Positions 24,022 to 36,901 are shown, numbered from the stretch's first letter. The stretch: DNA of 64,000 nucleotides from Perkinsus olseni (GCA_013115125.1 JABANN010000056.1:1-64000); one strand, 5' to 3'. Program-made: numbers and translations. Notes: a model not told the origin generated them from the sequence alone.

Positions 24022-25077
24022 GTCGAAGGAGGATGGTACAGTAGCAAAAACTACAACTCAGAAATCAGTGAGCCCGACCCGGCATCCTCGAGACGTTCAA
24101 GCAGCCTCGACTACGTCGTGCTAGGACCTGTCCAACCTACGCTCCCCTCAAGACTACAGTGGATAGCAACGTACTGCACCCAGCCACTAAGAGAGGACGG
24201 GGCTGCCTTTTTTGTTGCTCCGCAAAGTGAGGTTTAAGAGGCGAAGTAGTTTGAGGAAGGAGGCGGGCCTTGCTCAGACAAGTCAACGCCCTCAGAAGGC
24301 TTCTCATCAACCGATCTGTGAAACACTCGATGCGTTGGTGAAGTGTTCGAACGTGATTCCTTTACAGGCCAGACCGAAAATGTGATCTGTTCAGCTATGT
24401 GCTAACGAACATGCTAGGAGACGTGAGCTGCCGCCTACGGACGAAAACTAGCGTCTCGGATCACCTCGAAATTGGCACTAAAACCTTCTCGACGAGTCGG
24501 TACTACCGGTTCAACAGCACTAGGAGCCACTGCTGCTGCTGCTGTTGCTGTTGCTGTTGCTGTTGCCTGAACTCAGTTTAGAGCCGATAGGCCCTACGGG
24601 AGCTCAACAGAGATGACCTTCAGACCATGCGAAGCGAAGGTCACAGACTGTTGATTCCCAAGACCTAGGGATCATGATCGGACAAGAAGAAATTGGAGCT
24701 ACAATGTCATGTTATCTCGAATCAACTCAACTTTGGGATGATGATCATCGTCATTCGACGACGACGACATTGTACGTAACATCTGATACGTGCAACTGCA
24801 GTGAAAGAGCAAGTTTCGCTCGCCTCGATTTGAGCTCGCAGCACGAAAGTAACTATTCCGTTATCGGCCTTTGTGTACATGTTTGCATGAGACTGCCAGG
24901 TCCATGATTGCAAGCTTAGAGCTCGTACCTCAGCCGCGTCGGTCAAAGTCAACGCTCAGCGCGCATGGCATGGCTAACTGTGCTGACGGGGAGGGACGCG
25001 AAGGCTGCCGTTCACTTGCACACGAGCGGATGTTTCGCTAACCGCCCTCACCGTCTCAGAGTGAGCAACTGTCCCCT
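24022..25077. other. divergent intergenic region with CTG/TTG run
   Basis: Lies between PSMA7 (minus) and the first secreted-family gene (plus), so it should hold two promoters. A CTG/TTG run is at about 24532-24567. No gene supported. Confidence 0.5.
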
Positions 25078-28000
25078 ATGCGGCATCTATCATTCACCTT
25101 TGGTCTACTCCTGAGTCTGCAGCGCTACGACGAGGTGTTAGGGCCGTCGGTGAAGGTAAGCGATTTGCCTAAGACACTATTGTGATGCTGGTCCGACTCA
25201 GAAAGCCGCCAACTCCCTGCGCAAATCCCTAGGCAGAACCATAGGCAGGTCTCTGCGTTCGCTGAGGTCTAGAACAAGATCAAAAGCTCAGGTGATGACA
25301 GCGTCCTGAATGTCGTCACTCATCGAATTTTTAAGTGCTTCTAGTCAGGCAGTGGAGCCCGAGCCCGACACCTGTGCTGCCTCTTACACTATCAACTCAA
25401 CGGTTGGCCCGAACTCCTACTACTTGCAGCTCACCTCGGACCGTACCCGCATCGAAATGTTCCAATTTGGCACGTAAGGAAGGGGCCCCAGTATCTCAAC
25501 ATTTCGTCCGGAGTGGATGCTGAGCAGCGGTCCGAAAAAGGCCGACGTTTTCGAGAGTCTTTAAGGATATATAATTACGTGCCGTCGTTAGTTACGACGC
25601 ATTGCCAATAGAAGAGAACCCCAATGTTGTCGTTATCGACCCGCAGCCGGAAGGATGTCTTCAAGCGTTCGAGAGCATCTTGAAAATGGGCGTTCATATC
25701 GGAGAGCATCGGACAGCTTCAACGGCCAACTGCGAGATGAAGCGTCTCATCTCACCGGAGGTGGCCATGAAGCGACTTGAGGCCATCCGCTCCACTCCGT
25801 ACAACAATCGCTTTATGCTGTTCGATCTGTCCGAGCACGACTCACTGTGCCCAATAATAGAGGACTTATACAACGAAGTCGAGGAGGTTCTCACGGGCAA
25901 GAGGGCCGTCGTTCGCTCGGTGAGTCCCCTTGTTCGCCCACCCATCGATGTCATCCATCCGTTGCTGATCAGTTTCCACTCCGGCGATGCGTTCTTCATG
26001 GTACTGGCGATGCAGGAGACTTCCATATCGTATTAGATCCAAATGAGGGTCGGCTACTGAGCTTCCGGAAAGATTTGTAGGCTTTTCCACGACGCGTCTA
26101 CCACTCGCTCGATTGATGCCCTCTCTTCAGTACCATGATCGTCCCCTCACTTGTGTCGGAAGATGCAGGAAGAGCTTCCACTGTGATCAGAAGCGCTAGC
26201 GAATCTACGAAGAACGGCAAACTTCGAAGCTGCGAGGATGCTATAAATGAATATATCATTAATGGCACACAGTACTCCCTTTCCCCCAAGGGCAGCACCA
26301 TGAGATGGTTATGCGGCGATGCAGAGAAAACAGCCTTGAACGGCAAACACCCGACTATGGTTGTGTCGGCTGAGAAGGCCCGTAAGGGACAGACCTCCAC
26401 CCAATTCCGAGCCCATAAGTGTGCGTTAGCAGCACTTAATTTTGCATTCAAGAACATGTACGGGAAAGAAACCGCCATCGATTTGCGGGAGGTAGGCCGT
26501 CTCCTCTAGTCTCTGTGATTCTAATAACAAAGTCTGGAATGTAGTACCTCTCAGGGGCTAGATACAGAGACCTGCGAGTTTACTTACAAAGTTACGGGTC
26601 CGCCGGATAATTTGAAGGGACCTTTACGTTTGGGCTATTACCCGGGGAGCATCAACATGATCAGCGATGGAAGGTAAACTCTGATTCTCCATATTCTACG
26701 CGCATAGCTTCGCACTCTCGCAATAGGAAGATCTGTAACTTCCGCGATTCTGCTGCTGATTCCTGTTTAGAATGAGATTACTCTTCAAGAGATCATTCAC
26801 GCCTACAGTGGAAGTGCGCGATGAGTTCGATAGAATAATCACAATGCCTTACATCAAGGACTGCCCTATGGCGATGGCTACTCTCTTGAGGATCGGATAT
26901 CTCCGGCATCGCGCTAAGGACGAGCTAGTTGTTCCGGATCATGGACAAAGGATGCTGGCGACCCTCACTGCTATGAGAACCACGCCTGATGGATCTCACG
27001 CCGTTGATGACAAAGCGTTGGACTTTCAAATACTCCAGGATATACACAAGTGTATGCTATCTCTGTATAGCCTCTTCGCGGAAAAAGCATCGGCAAATCC
27101 TTCAAGAGCAGACTCCATGGATGAAGTAGCCTTCTGATGTCACGCCCGCCACGTCGATTCCGTATTGTCGTTTGCAGGGCACTCAGTGCAGTCTGCACAA
27201 GATGGTGGATACCTCTCCGGCTGGAGTCATCCTACATCTGGATATCGCGCAGAACAATCAGGCCTTCCTCGCAGTATCCATCCTCTCTCGACATAAACTT
27301 CCATCACGGTAAGAGAGCGAACTTATCGCCAACAAACCGGTTTCGTAGTTAACTGATGCGTTGGAAGCACAGAGCTGATTACTGACGGTATTCTTCATGT
27401 CTCACCTCGAACCCTTCAGGATCAACATACCTCTTTCGTCTGTCATCCCGAACCTAAGTTCGCATATTTCGTCGACTTCCGCCACCACCAAGGCTGGGTC
27501 CTGTGAGAACAAGCTTGTTACGATCTTGGCCGCTTCGTGGAATTACCTCGTGGAATCAATGCCAGAGCCACGCCGGACGCAGCTGCTCTTCGACGAATTA
27601 CGAGGATTCGCTCACCAGCAACTCGCAAATGAAGCGAGAAATGACTGGGCTCGGCTGGATTGGAAGGCTCGTCGACCAACTGCATTCCAACCACTTGACT
27701 CGGATTTGACCACGGACGTTATCTTCGGTCTCACTCAGCGATTGACCAGAAATGAGGAATCTCTACAGGAGCTCGGAAAAATGAGTGCAATGGTAGGAAA
27801 ATTGCTGGTTGCTTTTCGGTACGTAGTCGACTATCTTGCAGAACCTTGCCCGGGACCCCAGGAATCCGCGTTGCGAACTGCGAATGAAGGACAGTGAAGG
27901 AGGCTACCGCGTCGGTCTCGACCGTTCTTTCAGGCTAGCATTTGTTGGACTCGAAGGGTACGTCCTCGAATTCATGCTGCCATCAGTTAGGATGCGGGCG

Positions 28001-28399
28001 TGCTGCAGGTCCGTAATGGTGAATGTGGATAAAATCGAGCAGGATCTGAAATCAGTTGGGTGGTATAGCCGCTGGGACACAAGCTCTCCTCCTGGAAGAA
28101 CGGCCTCACAGAGTAGCTCAGAGGCAAGTGAGGATTTGATGGGCCATGGGACACCGAGCGGGAAGAACACAGCAGAGCTCTGCAAACTTGCTTTTGTCTA
28201 CTATCTTGAGACGACTCGGCTGCTACCAGCCGCAGCCAAATACATTAAAGAGCTGCCAAGAGGAAGCCCTGGTTTTGTTAATCTTGAGGGTATCATTGAG
28301 CGCGAGGCTGGACGTTACTACGTGGCTGCAAGCTCAGCTCTGGGGAGGCTTCTAACTGTGCTCGGGAAGGTGGCCAAAGAGATGCTCGCTGACGAGTAA
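25078..28399 (+). CDS. secreted five-module protein of the A/B family
   Basis: Function unknown; secretion inferred from the signal peptide (MRHLSFTFGLLLSLQ, exon 25078-25155). Basic linker exon 25202-25291 follows. Five modules then alternate A and B exons: 25349-25473/25592-25919, 25973-26076/26131-26491, 26555-26673/26771-27125, 27178-27308/27420-27792 and 27842-27957/28009-28399. All join in phase and give 856 aa. A exons carry one Cys (DTCAAS, RRCVLH, ETCEFT, TQCSLH, PRCELR), then a strand pair ending in I-x-M-F-like sequence. B exons are helical with C-x2-A or similar (EGCLQAF, RSCEDAI, KDCPMAM, GSCENKL, ELCKLAF). A donor at the stop could instead add a short exon ending at 28519. No transmembrane helix or known domain is visible. 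Confidence 0.82.
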
Positions 28400-28813
28400 G
28401 TCTCACGCTAGATGTTCAGCCTGCTCGTTTCTGATTACCGTGATTGACCCGTGTGTTTCTGCTGATAGGGACGGCGACTACGCGATACCTCGACCGAGTT
28501 CTTGGGTTGGAGACGGCTAAGACCTCTCTAGCTCATTAATGATTATCCTCATATCATATGTATCACATAGCTGTATGCAGAGTGGCCCGACTGATCGATC
28601 CGTGAGCTCCATGTCATGAGCTGAGGATAACCAGTTGTGTGCTGTTCTTGTAATTTATCAATCTACCGTGTGTACACTCAAGTGTCTACATCTCTTGCTT
28701 TGTCACATACACAGGGGGTAGTTTACCTGAGATAATTGTTCCATCGGGAATCCACGAACAAGGGGGCCATTGAAAGGAGTGATACTCATAGGCAGTACTT
28801 CAGTACTTCCGCG
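28400..28813. other. intergenic between secreted-family genes
   Basis: Short spacer. May include an optional last exon of the upstream gene (to 28519). Nothing else seen. Confidence 0.5.
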
Positions 28814-29857
28814 ATGCAATTCACCTTCTTGAATATCATCTTCATTGGAATCCTGGCTGCGATTGAATCTGAAGCGGCCGCTCTGAGGAAGGGGGCCCAG
28901 GTAAGACGCGGGAACTCGCGGACCGCGGCCGGGGCGATATCATTCGAAACACCGCGAGTCGCGGTGTTTCGAATGATATCGCCCATGGAGAAGCACCGCC
29001 AATGCATTGCACCAGTATTGGTGAGAGAAAGGCGTATAGGAATACTCCGTAAGAAGGTGAACGGCTTGGCGAGTCTGAAGTCGAACTCTGAGCAGAGTCT
29101 CGGCTCCCTCGAAGGGACTGAGCCAGAGTTTCGTTGCGATAGCATGCCATTGCCGTTTGGACTCGGAAGCCCCGGCCGACCTCTCTCTTTTCAGCGATTG
29201 AGTAAGACATTTAAGCGCTTAAGTGGCAACAAGGATGGAGAAAAAAGACCTTCGTCTCACGAGACGGGCAAGGTGCGTCAAAACACTGATGGCAGCGCGG
29301 AACTACGCCTCCCCGCTTCTATATTCAGCCCGTATGCGCCTTGCTTATGGATAAATCGTCTAACCAACCTGCTATCTATCTTGAACTCACGCCGACTTTA
29401 GACGGAATACAGAGAATGGAGAGAGCTGAGTAGGCTGATCCCAGAGAACTGGAGGGTCGAGTCAGTTTCAAGTGATGAATTTTTCAGGAAAGTTTTGGAA
29501 CGCCCTTCGGAAGGCGAGCTGAGTTCGTCGTGGAACATACCAGAGGAAAATAGAGTCGATTGCGGTGCGGCATTGGGCCACGTTCTTTCGACCGCTTCCA
29601 AAGACTTGACCAGCAGGGAGACATTCCGCGTAGATAATGCCATGGATCCTGCCCAGAGGATTTCGCGCGTCCTATCGGGCTACAAAAACCCGGGCGTCAT
29701 CGACCTGACATACAGCACGTTCATGAGACCGGCGCTGGATGCCCTCTTCGAACAGCTCGGAGGAACCGTGGACGATGGAAGAATGCCAGAAGTCTCGATT
29801 GAGCCCCCGAGGGCTCAACGGACGGCCGAGACTGAGCCGGAAGGAGATGTCGTGTAA
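28814..29857 (+). CDS. secreted one-module protein of the A/B family
   Basis: Exons 28814-28900, 29195-29272, 29329-29429 and 29488-29857 join in phase and give 211 aa. Exon 1 is a signal peptide (MQFTFLNIIFIGILAAIESE). Exon 2 is a basic linker (RLSKTFKRLSGNK). The A exon reads PVCALLM then AIYLELTPTLDGIQRM. The B exon has WNIPEENRVDCGAAL and the helix RPALDALFEQLGG, followed by an acidic tail. It is the closest relative of the copy at 9887: the A exons have the same length, and CAL-x-M, YLEL and I-x2-M are shared. Intron 1 contains a 53-bp perfect palindrome. No transmembrane helix; role unknown. Confidence 0.82.
28932..28984. repeat. 53-bp perfect palindrome in intron 1 of the one-module gene
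   Basis: Two 26-bp arms (28932-28957 and 28959-28984) are exact reverse complements around a single G. The first arm begins GGGCGATATCATTCG. It could fold into a near loopless hairpin in RNA or extrude as a cruciform. No flanking duplication is obvious. Confidence 0.95.
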
Positions 29858-30117
29858 TCGTTTCGACTGACGTTTGAACGTTCGCTGAATTCGTTGGTAG
29901 AAGGAATAAGTACGCTTAGAAGTTCGGTTGTCGTAATCTGAAGCTAGATCCCCGTTGTAAAGGCTTTACACTGTTTATCATGATGTATGCCATGTGCTGT
30001 CGCTGTGTGTACTTCGCGTGACTCTTGTGCTACTAATAAAGCGGGCCTTGGAGCAACGCTCCCGATTAGAGATTGAAGCCACTCTGATGCCACCCACCTC
30101 TGCAGTAGCTCTCCCTC

Positions 30118-32845
30118 ATGTCAAAACCGCTTCTAAAAGCATTCGTGCTCCTCTCCCTCCTTGGACCATTCGAGCTTAGCAGTGGATCCAAGCCGAAAAA
30201 AGTGAGACTGTAACTCTCTACGGGCTACACGAAGTACCATCACACTTTTCCGAACCGAGCCTAGTTCCAAAATTACGATGAACGCTATTAATGATTCGCA
30301 TACGGCGTCAAGTTGGTTGATCGGTGCAGATTGGTGTTTGGAAGAATAATGAAAGCATTCTGTCTCAGGGTTCGCGCGGCAGCCGAGGCAATAAAAACGT
30401 GAGCCCCGATGTTCATCCGATCTGCAAGAACATCAACAAGATGTTCTTCCCTCTCATTCATGCCGAACCCGGGCCGTGATGACGATGAATAGTGGTGTTC
30501 TGGGTGCTCAGGTCCCCAGGAAATGTGGACTGCGTCTAATAGGACCAACTGACTTTTACCTCGAGCTTGCCCCAGATTATCAAAGGATAGAGATTTTCCG
30601 CAGGAACGAGTAGGTGCTCTCCTATCACGCTCATCGAGACCCTTTGCCATTACGAGGCATGGTTTTTGTTGACAGGCTGAGGCTTATACCCACGGATTAC
30701 CTCACAGATCGCTCAGTATTCTCATTGTCTAAGCATCAGAAAAAGTGCGAGCAGGCCTTGAGCACCTACCTACATAGAGGTGTTGACCTGGACAAGACTG
30801 TTCCCAAACCTGGACCTATGCACCTCCCGCCGGAGACACCAGAGCACAAGAGAAAAACAGTGTCTACCACTTTGAAGAGGCTAGACCGTGGAAAAAATGG
30901 GATATTCAAAGCAGTTGAATCGGAATTTCTTGACCACCTTCTTGGCATCTTGTTCGAAGAAGCCAGTGGAACGATCCTGGAACAAGGGAAATCTATCTCC
31001 GCGGTATGCCTTCCAATTCGGCGCGTAGGTGGTTGAAATCACTGAACTCCTCGCAGGTAATTGCCCCCAATGCACATTCTCTAGTATACAAGTTCAACCA
31101 GATCGTGTGTGGAGGTGACGCAAAGAATGAATGGATCCCGGCTGAATACCGCCTCCAGTGTCGAGCGGATTCCAACCATATTGAAAGCCTAAGTGACGGC
31201 ATGTAAGCCGGTCCAGCACCCTTTTCTCAGATCACAACTCTGCTATGTCAGACTCTCGCTGTATCCAGGACCCTTCTGGGGAGTAGAAGAGAGCCGCAGA
31301 TTCAGGTTGACTGACGGCGGCGGTCAGGGAGAAAGATGCTGCTGCGATGAAACCTTAGCTCGGTGGCTCCATTCTGCGAGCGAGCTCGAGACTGGTCATT
31401 CGACTCCTTATTCCGAAGAGGAGATCCGGCAAACTGTGGAAGGGTTGGCTGAACACGACGACAGTGCAGTGAATACCGGTATATTAAAGGAATGGGAGTC
31501 AAGTCTGGAAGTCCTGTACAGGAAGATCTCCAACTCTATGAAAGAGGGATCCATCTCTGGATACTTCATGAGATCCGTAAGACTCCTACTTGTGTGGTAT
31601 CTACTCCAGACGATCGCCTTCGGCTCTCGAGTGTTGTCATTCCCGCTCAGGACCTCGATTGTATCGCTCGATTCTCATCCCATTCGAACCAACACAGATT
31701 TAACGGCCATTACGGGCTTGCCGTGAAGAAAAATGGCTTCATTGAGGCTTACTTTTCCAGCGAGGATGACGTCAATTTCCTAAAGCCGTGAGTACGCTTC
31801 TGAGACTCTGTCAACCGGCCGAGCATGCCACACAACTCGGACTGGAACATTACCGACTAGAGCGCACCTGGCCTAGCTTTTCAGATTGGTCCAGCAATCG
31901 TGGGGAATCTACGTACTTCTTCCGAGTTCATCCCCTCGAGAAAGCGGGAAAGCCGACAGCTGTCAGAAGAAGCTCATAGAAACGCTGAAAAGCCGTTCAA
32001 GCAACGCGACAAGGCCTCAAACACCTTTCGGCTTAGCTCGGTACGGAGCAAAGCAATTGGAGCTGGAGCCCGCATGGAAGGCGATTTCATCTTGGGAAAA
32101 TGATCCAAGGCTATATCAACTTCATCCGAGTAGTTTAGCTAGCAAGCTCATAGTGCAGACCATGGAGGCCATGGAAGTTGACCCTGATCGGAAGAAACAT
32201 TTGCGAATACAACGACAGGTTTTAATGCGTGTAAGCATGCTGAGTAGCTTCTCTCGAAAACACACTTCGGGCTCCGGCTTTGCGGCATTCCACTTCGGTT
32301 CCACTTCCCTCCACCTTCGTTCAACGTCGGGCGCCCTTCAGGACGACACTGTATGTCACTTCACCGCGTTCGGCCGATCTGGGCAGCAATATGCCCTTGG
32401 ACTCAACCAATCATTCGGTATCAACTACATTCATGGAGAGGAGTAAGACTCGAAACGTCACGCTCTAGTGGAAGGCTCCCTATGCTACGCATTCATCATG
32501 ATGGCTTCCTCGCTTAGGATGAGATTCTATAAGCCAGAGGGATCCATGGCAGAGCTGCAAAAACTATTGGTATTCCCTCGGCTGGGGATTAGCAATGTCA
32601 CGACGACATCAGAACTGTGCAAGCAAGTTTACATAGCGTATTTGATTGCCGCTGCTGCTGCTACGTCAACAAGTAGCGAACGATTTCCTACGCTCGACCC
32701 CGAGTCGTGCAAGGAGGAGTCCGAGCGACGGTTCACCACCACCAGCCTAGATTTCGCTCTTGAAATGAAAAAGCTCATCTCCATTGCTCGCAAAGTAAGG
32801 GAGAATTTACACAAATTCGGGTATGACTCACAAATTCCTCCTTGA
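30118..32845 (+). CDS. secreted four-module protein of the A/B family
   Basis: Exon 1 (30118-30201) is a signal peptide with hydrophobic core AFVLLSLLG. Linker exon 30330-30398. Modules A/B: 30512-30609/30676-31003, 31057-31202/31306-31576, 31651-31787/31885-32230 and 32342-32442/32518-32845. Everything is in phase and gives 635 aa. A cysteines sit in RKCGLR, IVCGGD, LDCIAR and TVCHFT. B motifs are KKCEQAL, RCCCDETL, DSCQKKL and ELCKQVY. Two B exons have exactly the same length (328 nt) as B exons in the neighbouring genes. The protein ends soon after the last helix, with no membrane anchor. Same strand and spacing as its neighbours, so tandem duplication is the simplest origin. Confidence 0.82.
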
Positions 32846-33325
32846 TACACCTTCTCAGTTCGAGGCATGCTTTTTTGTTGTTGCTCAGGTGGACACATTC
32901 TTGCTCGAAGATTATTCAGAGCCGAAGGCCCTTCTCTCCCCTCTGTGAATCAGCGAGGAATACCGAACTTATCTACTCGCATTGTCATTGCTGTATCTTA
33001 CTTCTTGCTGATGTCCACAAGACTTAAAGATTGCGTTCGTGGGTCCTGGGATTTGCAAAGCTCCTGGTACGAGCTCTGATCGGCAAGCTTCCATTGGGTC
33101 CAGCGGAACTCTGGGAATCGCCCTGTTGGGGATTCTCTAATCGCAATATGAAGGTCACAGGCCTGAGAGCGTGAAAACCTCTCAATGCTCTCGCCTATCG
33201 ATCAGAAGGGACATTGCGAGTTGAGCCGACGGTCGCAATCCCACCTATCCACGACTTGGCTTGCACGCCGTGTTTCTTCGTGATTCTCATCAACTACTGT
33301 TTCACAGGGCCATTTTTAGTCCGGG
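32846..33325. other. intergenic between secreted-family genes
   Basis: No module or other gene seen. Presumably the 3' region of one gene and the promoter of the next. Confidence 0.5.
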
Positions 33326-36300
33326 ATGTATTTTGGCCTCACCCTCATCTTCAGCATCCTAATGCTCAGTGATGGGCTACAGAGTCTCAGGGTAGGCCAG
33401 GTGGGGCGAGGTGGAGGTGGTGGTTGCATGTAGCCACATCGGGCGCTGATACCATCAAGGTGGCCTTCCAGAGTTCGTCACGTATCCTGTTTCGTTTTCA
33501 GAGCCTCTTCAGTCGGCGAAGAAAGGTAAGACGGGGGTTCTCAGCCCGCGGATCCTGCGTCATTATACTCATCCAAGAAGGTCAACATGCATATTCCCCT
33601 TGGTTCCCAAATCAGTCTCTGGAGTCTCTGCATCGTCGCTCAACCTTCCACTAGCAGGGTGCGAGGATGCTTCGAAACCTCGTGAAACGTCTCCCTCTGC
33701 CCTCATTCGAGATGCGAACGTTCATTGCGAGAGCAGCGTGGATATGAGGTTGTTGCGTGATCAGAGCTCTCTACCTAAGGAGCCTGAAGCTAGATGCTCA
33801 TTGAAGTACTCTGCGGCTGGTAGAAACTCTTATTATCTAGAGTTCACTGATGACAAGAGGGATGTACGAATGTTTAGAAGGAACGAGTAAGCTCGCAAAT
33901 TGAATTAAGCCTGTTGATTCGAGGTGTATCGAGCCACGTCCCACTTACGATCAACTTGGGATCTTGGTCATTTAGATTTTCCCGTCCCAACAGGGCGAAA
34001 GAATCCGCTGTGCGAAGACTCGTAACGTCGTTGTTGTAGGTGGAGGCTGATCAAAACCGTGCAATCCCTATTGGGGCGGTCTCTCGATAGCTCCAGCAAG
34101 CAGCCTCGAAATTGCAAAGAGGCGATCTACGGATATTTGATAAGAACAATTGGAGGCAAACAACTCGGGTCGAAGTCAGCGAGTCTTCGGAGGTCCATGA
34201 GAGTGAAAATTGACGAGTCGATCGTCAGTGTCCGCGAGTTAGAGAAGGCCAAGCAAGGCGATAATTTATTTGACTTCACAACGGAGAACGCAGCCTTGGA
34301 GAGAGTTCTAGATACTGAGTTCTCCGCGACCCAATCGGAGAGTAGCGATGACTGGGTGGAGGTGAAAACGGTAGGAGGGAGACGTGAGCAACAACTAGCA
34401 CGTTCTGATGTCAATCACTGTTTACTCCAATTTTCGACCAGTCCTCAGTAGTGCAGAGTCTGCACCTTCCATGATCGAACCACCTTCCGTTGCGTGAATC
34501 TCATCCCACTACAAGGAATCGATTGAGCTCACGCTTGACTACGAAAGCGAAGAAATTTCACTTGATTCCTTGCTGAACCGCTGTTCTTTGCAGACATTCG
34601 ATAATACTGACTGTGCCCTGAACTACGAGTACCGATCTGACAACCTCGACGAGGAGGGTGAGCCGTTATATATCCACTACACTTTCGAATACGACGCCAC
34701 AAGGAGGCAAATAAGGATGATCAGCGATGGAGAGTGAGATTCTAGCTCCGTTCATCGATCTACACGGCAATAGACGCTCCGGTTGGATATGCCCTAGAGG
34801 TGGCATTCTGCCTCAGGCTCAATTTGTATCCTACATCGAAGCTTGAACTCGACGGCATTTCGGAGCCACCACAAGAGGCAGATCACGACCTTCTTGATGT
34901 CTGTCTGAAAGGGATGAGTGAGCACCTTGGCTTCGGCTTCTCTCTTACCGAAAGTATCACTGATAATCATGAATGGGCCAATGGGCGGAAAACGTTGATT
35001 GCCCTCGACAACGGGGAGGATAGAGGCGTCGACGGCAAACTCCTAATTCAATGGAGAGAACAACTCGATAGGCTGTACGAAGATACACGGGAGCAAATAT
35101 CAACTGATGAGGAGAAAGGATATGGCCAGCGCGCAGTGAGTGGAGCGCACTGCCTTCTACCGTCGGGTGTTCGACTTATCCTCTGCTGTCATTCGCTCGC
35201 TCTCCGAATGACTAGTCGATTGAATATTACTAGAATGACCAATGGCTATTCAAGAAGCGCCTAGAAGATGTTAATACCTCCTCAGGACTTCGAATGCAGT
35301 ATCAGGATCAAGCCCATCCCTATGGGTGCTTCACCGGAATACGCCTTCTATGAGATGGCCATAACACGCGACGACTTCCAGAACGGTTATTTTACGCATC
35401 ATTGCCACGGCTCAGATTGCGCGATGCACCCGTAAGAACAGCGCTGATCTTTCTCGATGGAGATGGCGAGGACGCTTGAAGTGTTGCTGCTTCTCAGTGC
35501 TGTGGTTACACCATTACGCCCTCACTCCTCCAATCCAAGCAATAACAATGCCTCGGAGGAAGAAGTCCCACAAAGCTGTCGCAGTCAACTGGTTGACCTG
35601 GTCACGCGATCTGTTCGGTATCTTGACACCGGCAGAAGAGAAAGAATCTACCGAAAACTGTCTCTGCTGGTGTGGAAACAAATAGAAATGGAGTCGCGAG
35701 ATGGGTCGTGGAAGGCAATGGGAGACCAGAAAGAACCACGGCTATACTTGGTGGAGAAGTCCTCACTGACAGCCGATATACTCATTGAAAATATGTATAC
35801 AAGCACCCCGGACATAGACGACAGCATCAAACTGTTTCGTCATTTGAAAGATGTAAATGATAAGCGGCTAGGACTGTCGTCGATTAGGCTGGGACTTCTC
35901 CTGTACATGCCGGCGTTCCGTGACTTCTCTTAGCTTCCTAAACCTGCTGGGAAATTAATCGTTAACCTGTTAGCCCCTTCACTTGTCTACGGTGTTTCAG
36001 GGCTCGGGACTTTGCCGTCTGACTATTGAGGGCGAGAATGTTCTTCCGGAAGAGGGAGGCTCTGGCCGCCTCAGGCATACACTCCAGCTGAGCAAAAAGT
36101 TCCGAATCAACAAAATAACCACCACACGGTAGGCTCTGGAATGCCTGCAGTTATAGAGGGATCATCGTTACTAAGCGCGATGGAGATATACATGGAGATA
36201 TGTACACTGTCCGGATCCTCCACGGTCGATTTACAAGCCTTCTTTTCAGGGGCAGCTTGTACGAGCTCCGCGATATATGGAGGGACATCAAGAATCGCTT

Positions 36301-36736
36301 TCCAGACCCCGCAATACACAAAGGAATCGATCCGAGCTCGACTGAAATGTTGTGCAAGACTGCGCTCTACGACTATTTGCTCGCTGCTCAACGCTTCGCG
36401 CGGGCCGAAGGAGCGTGTAACACCGAGAGCCCGGCACTGGAGACCCTAACCTCGGACGACTTGGAACTGATAAAGACGAAAGGGGTCCAGGAGGGCTGCT
36501 ATGAGTTTACTGTGGAGAACGGCACCTCACTCGGCGAGTGGTTCAGGCAGCTTGGAGATATCGCTGAAGAGCGGAAGGTAGTGCAAGCATCACGCTAGCA
36601 TGAGCCCGAATGGACACGCAACTCCTTTTAGGCCGAACCTGATTATCAGGACGCCTGGAATGATGACTTAATCAAAAAACTGACTGGAGAGACGGAAACC
36701 CCCTTCCAAGTCACAACTGACCCAGCGCCACAATAA
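33326..36736 (+). CDS. secreted four-module protein of the A/B family
   Basis: Signal-peptide exon 33326-33391 (MYFGLTLIFSILMLSDG). Tiny basic linker exon 33502-33525 (SLFSRRRK). Modules A/B: 33765-33886/34040-34361, 34594-34733/34817-35135, 35286-35431/35498-35852 and 36001-36128/36250-36577. A last exon is 36632-36736. All are in phase and give 684 aa. A cysteines lie in ARCSLKY, TDCALNY, FECSIRI and GLCRLTI. B motifs are RNCKEAI, DVCLKGM, QSCRSQL and MLCKTAL. An ATG at 35457 starts a hydrophobic stretch that mimics a signal peptide, but it falls inside the intron before the third B exon, so I treat this as one gene. The ending differs from the family by the extra 35-codon acidic exon. Confidence 0.8.
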
Positions 36737-36878
36737 TGCCCATATCCCATCAGTCTATCATCAGTTGTCTATGAAGCGTCCTGTTTTGCTGTGATGTACT
36801 TGTATGAACAGAATCCGCCTAGCGTTGAAAAGTCGAGCAACTCTCACGGGCATTCTATAGTAGCAGCAAATGCGTAAG

Positions 36879-36901
36879 TTACGCTGCGTTTCGCAGCGTA
36901 A
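36879..36901. repeat. hairpin, 10-bp perfect stem with 3-nt loop
   Basis: TTACGCTGCG, TTT, CGCAGCGTAA, about 140 bp after the last secreted-family gene and just before the convergent kinase gene ends. It may mark the boundary between two convergent genes. Confidence 0.7.

Noticed and set aside
35457-35500. ATG with a hydrophobic stretch resembling a signal peptide, as the start of a further secreted gene
   Set aside because: It overlaps the intron between the third A and B exons of the gene at 33326; phase and module order support one gene.
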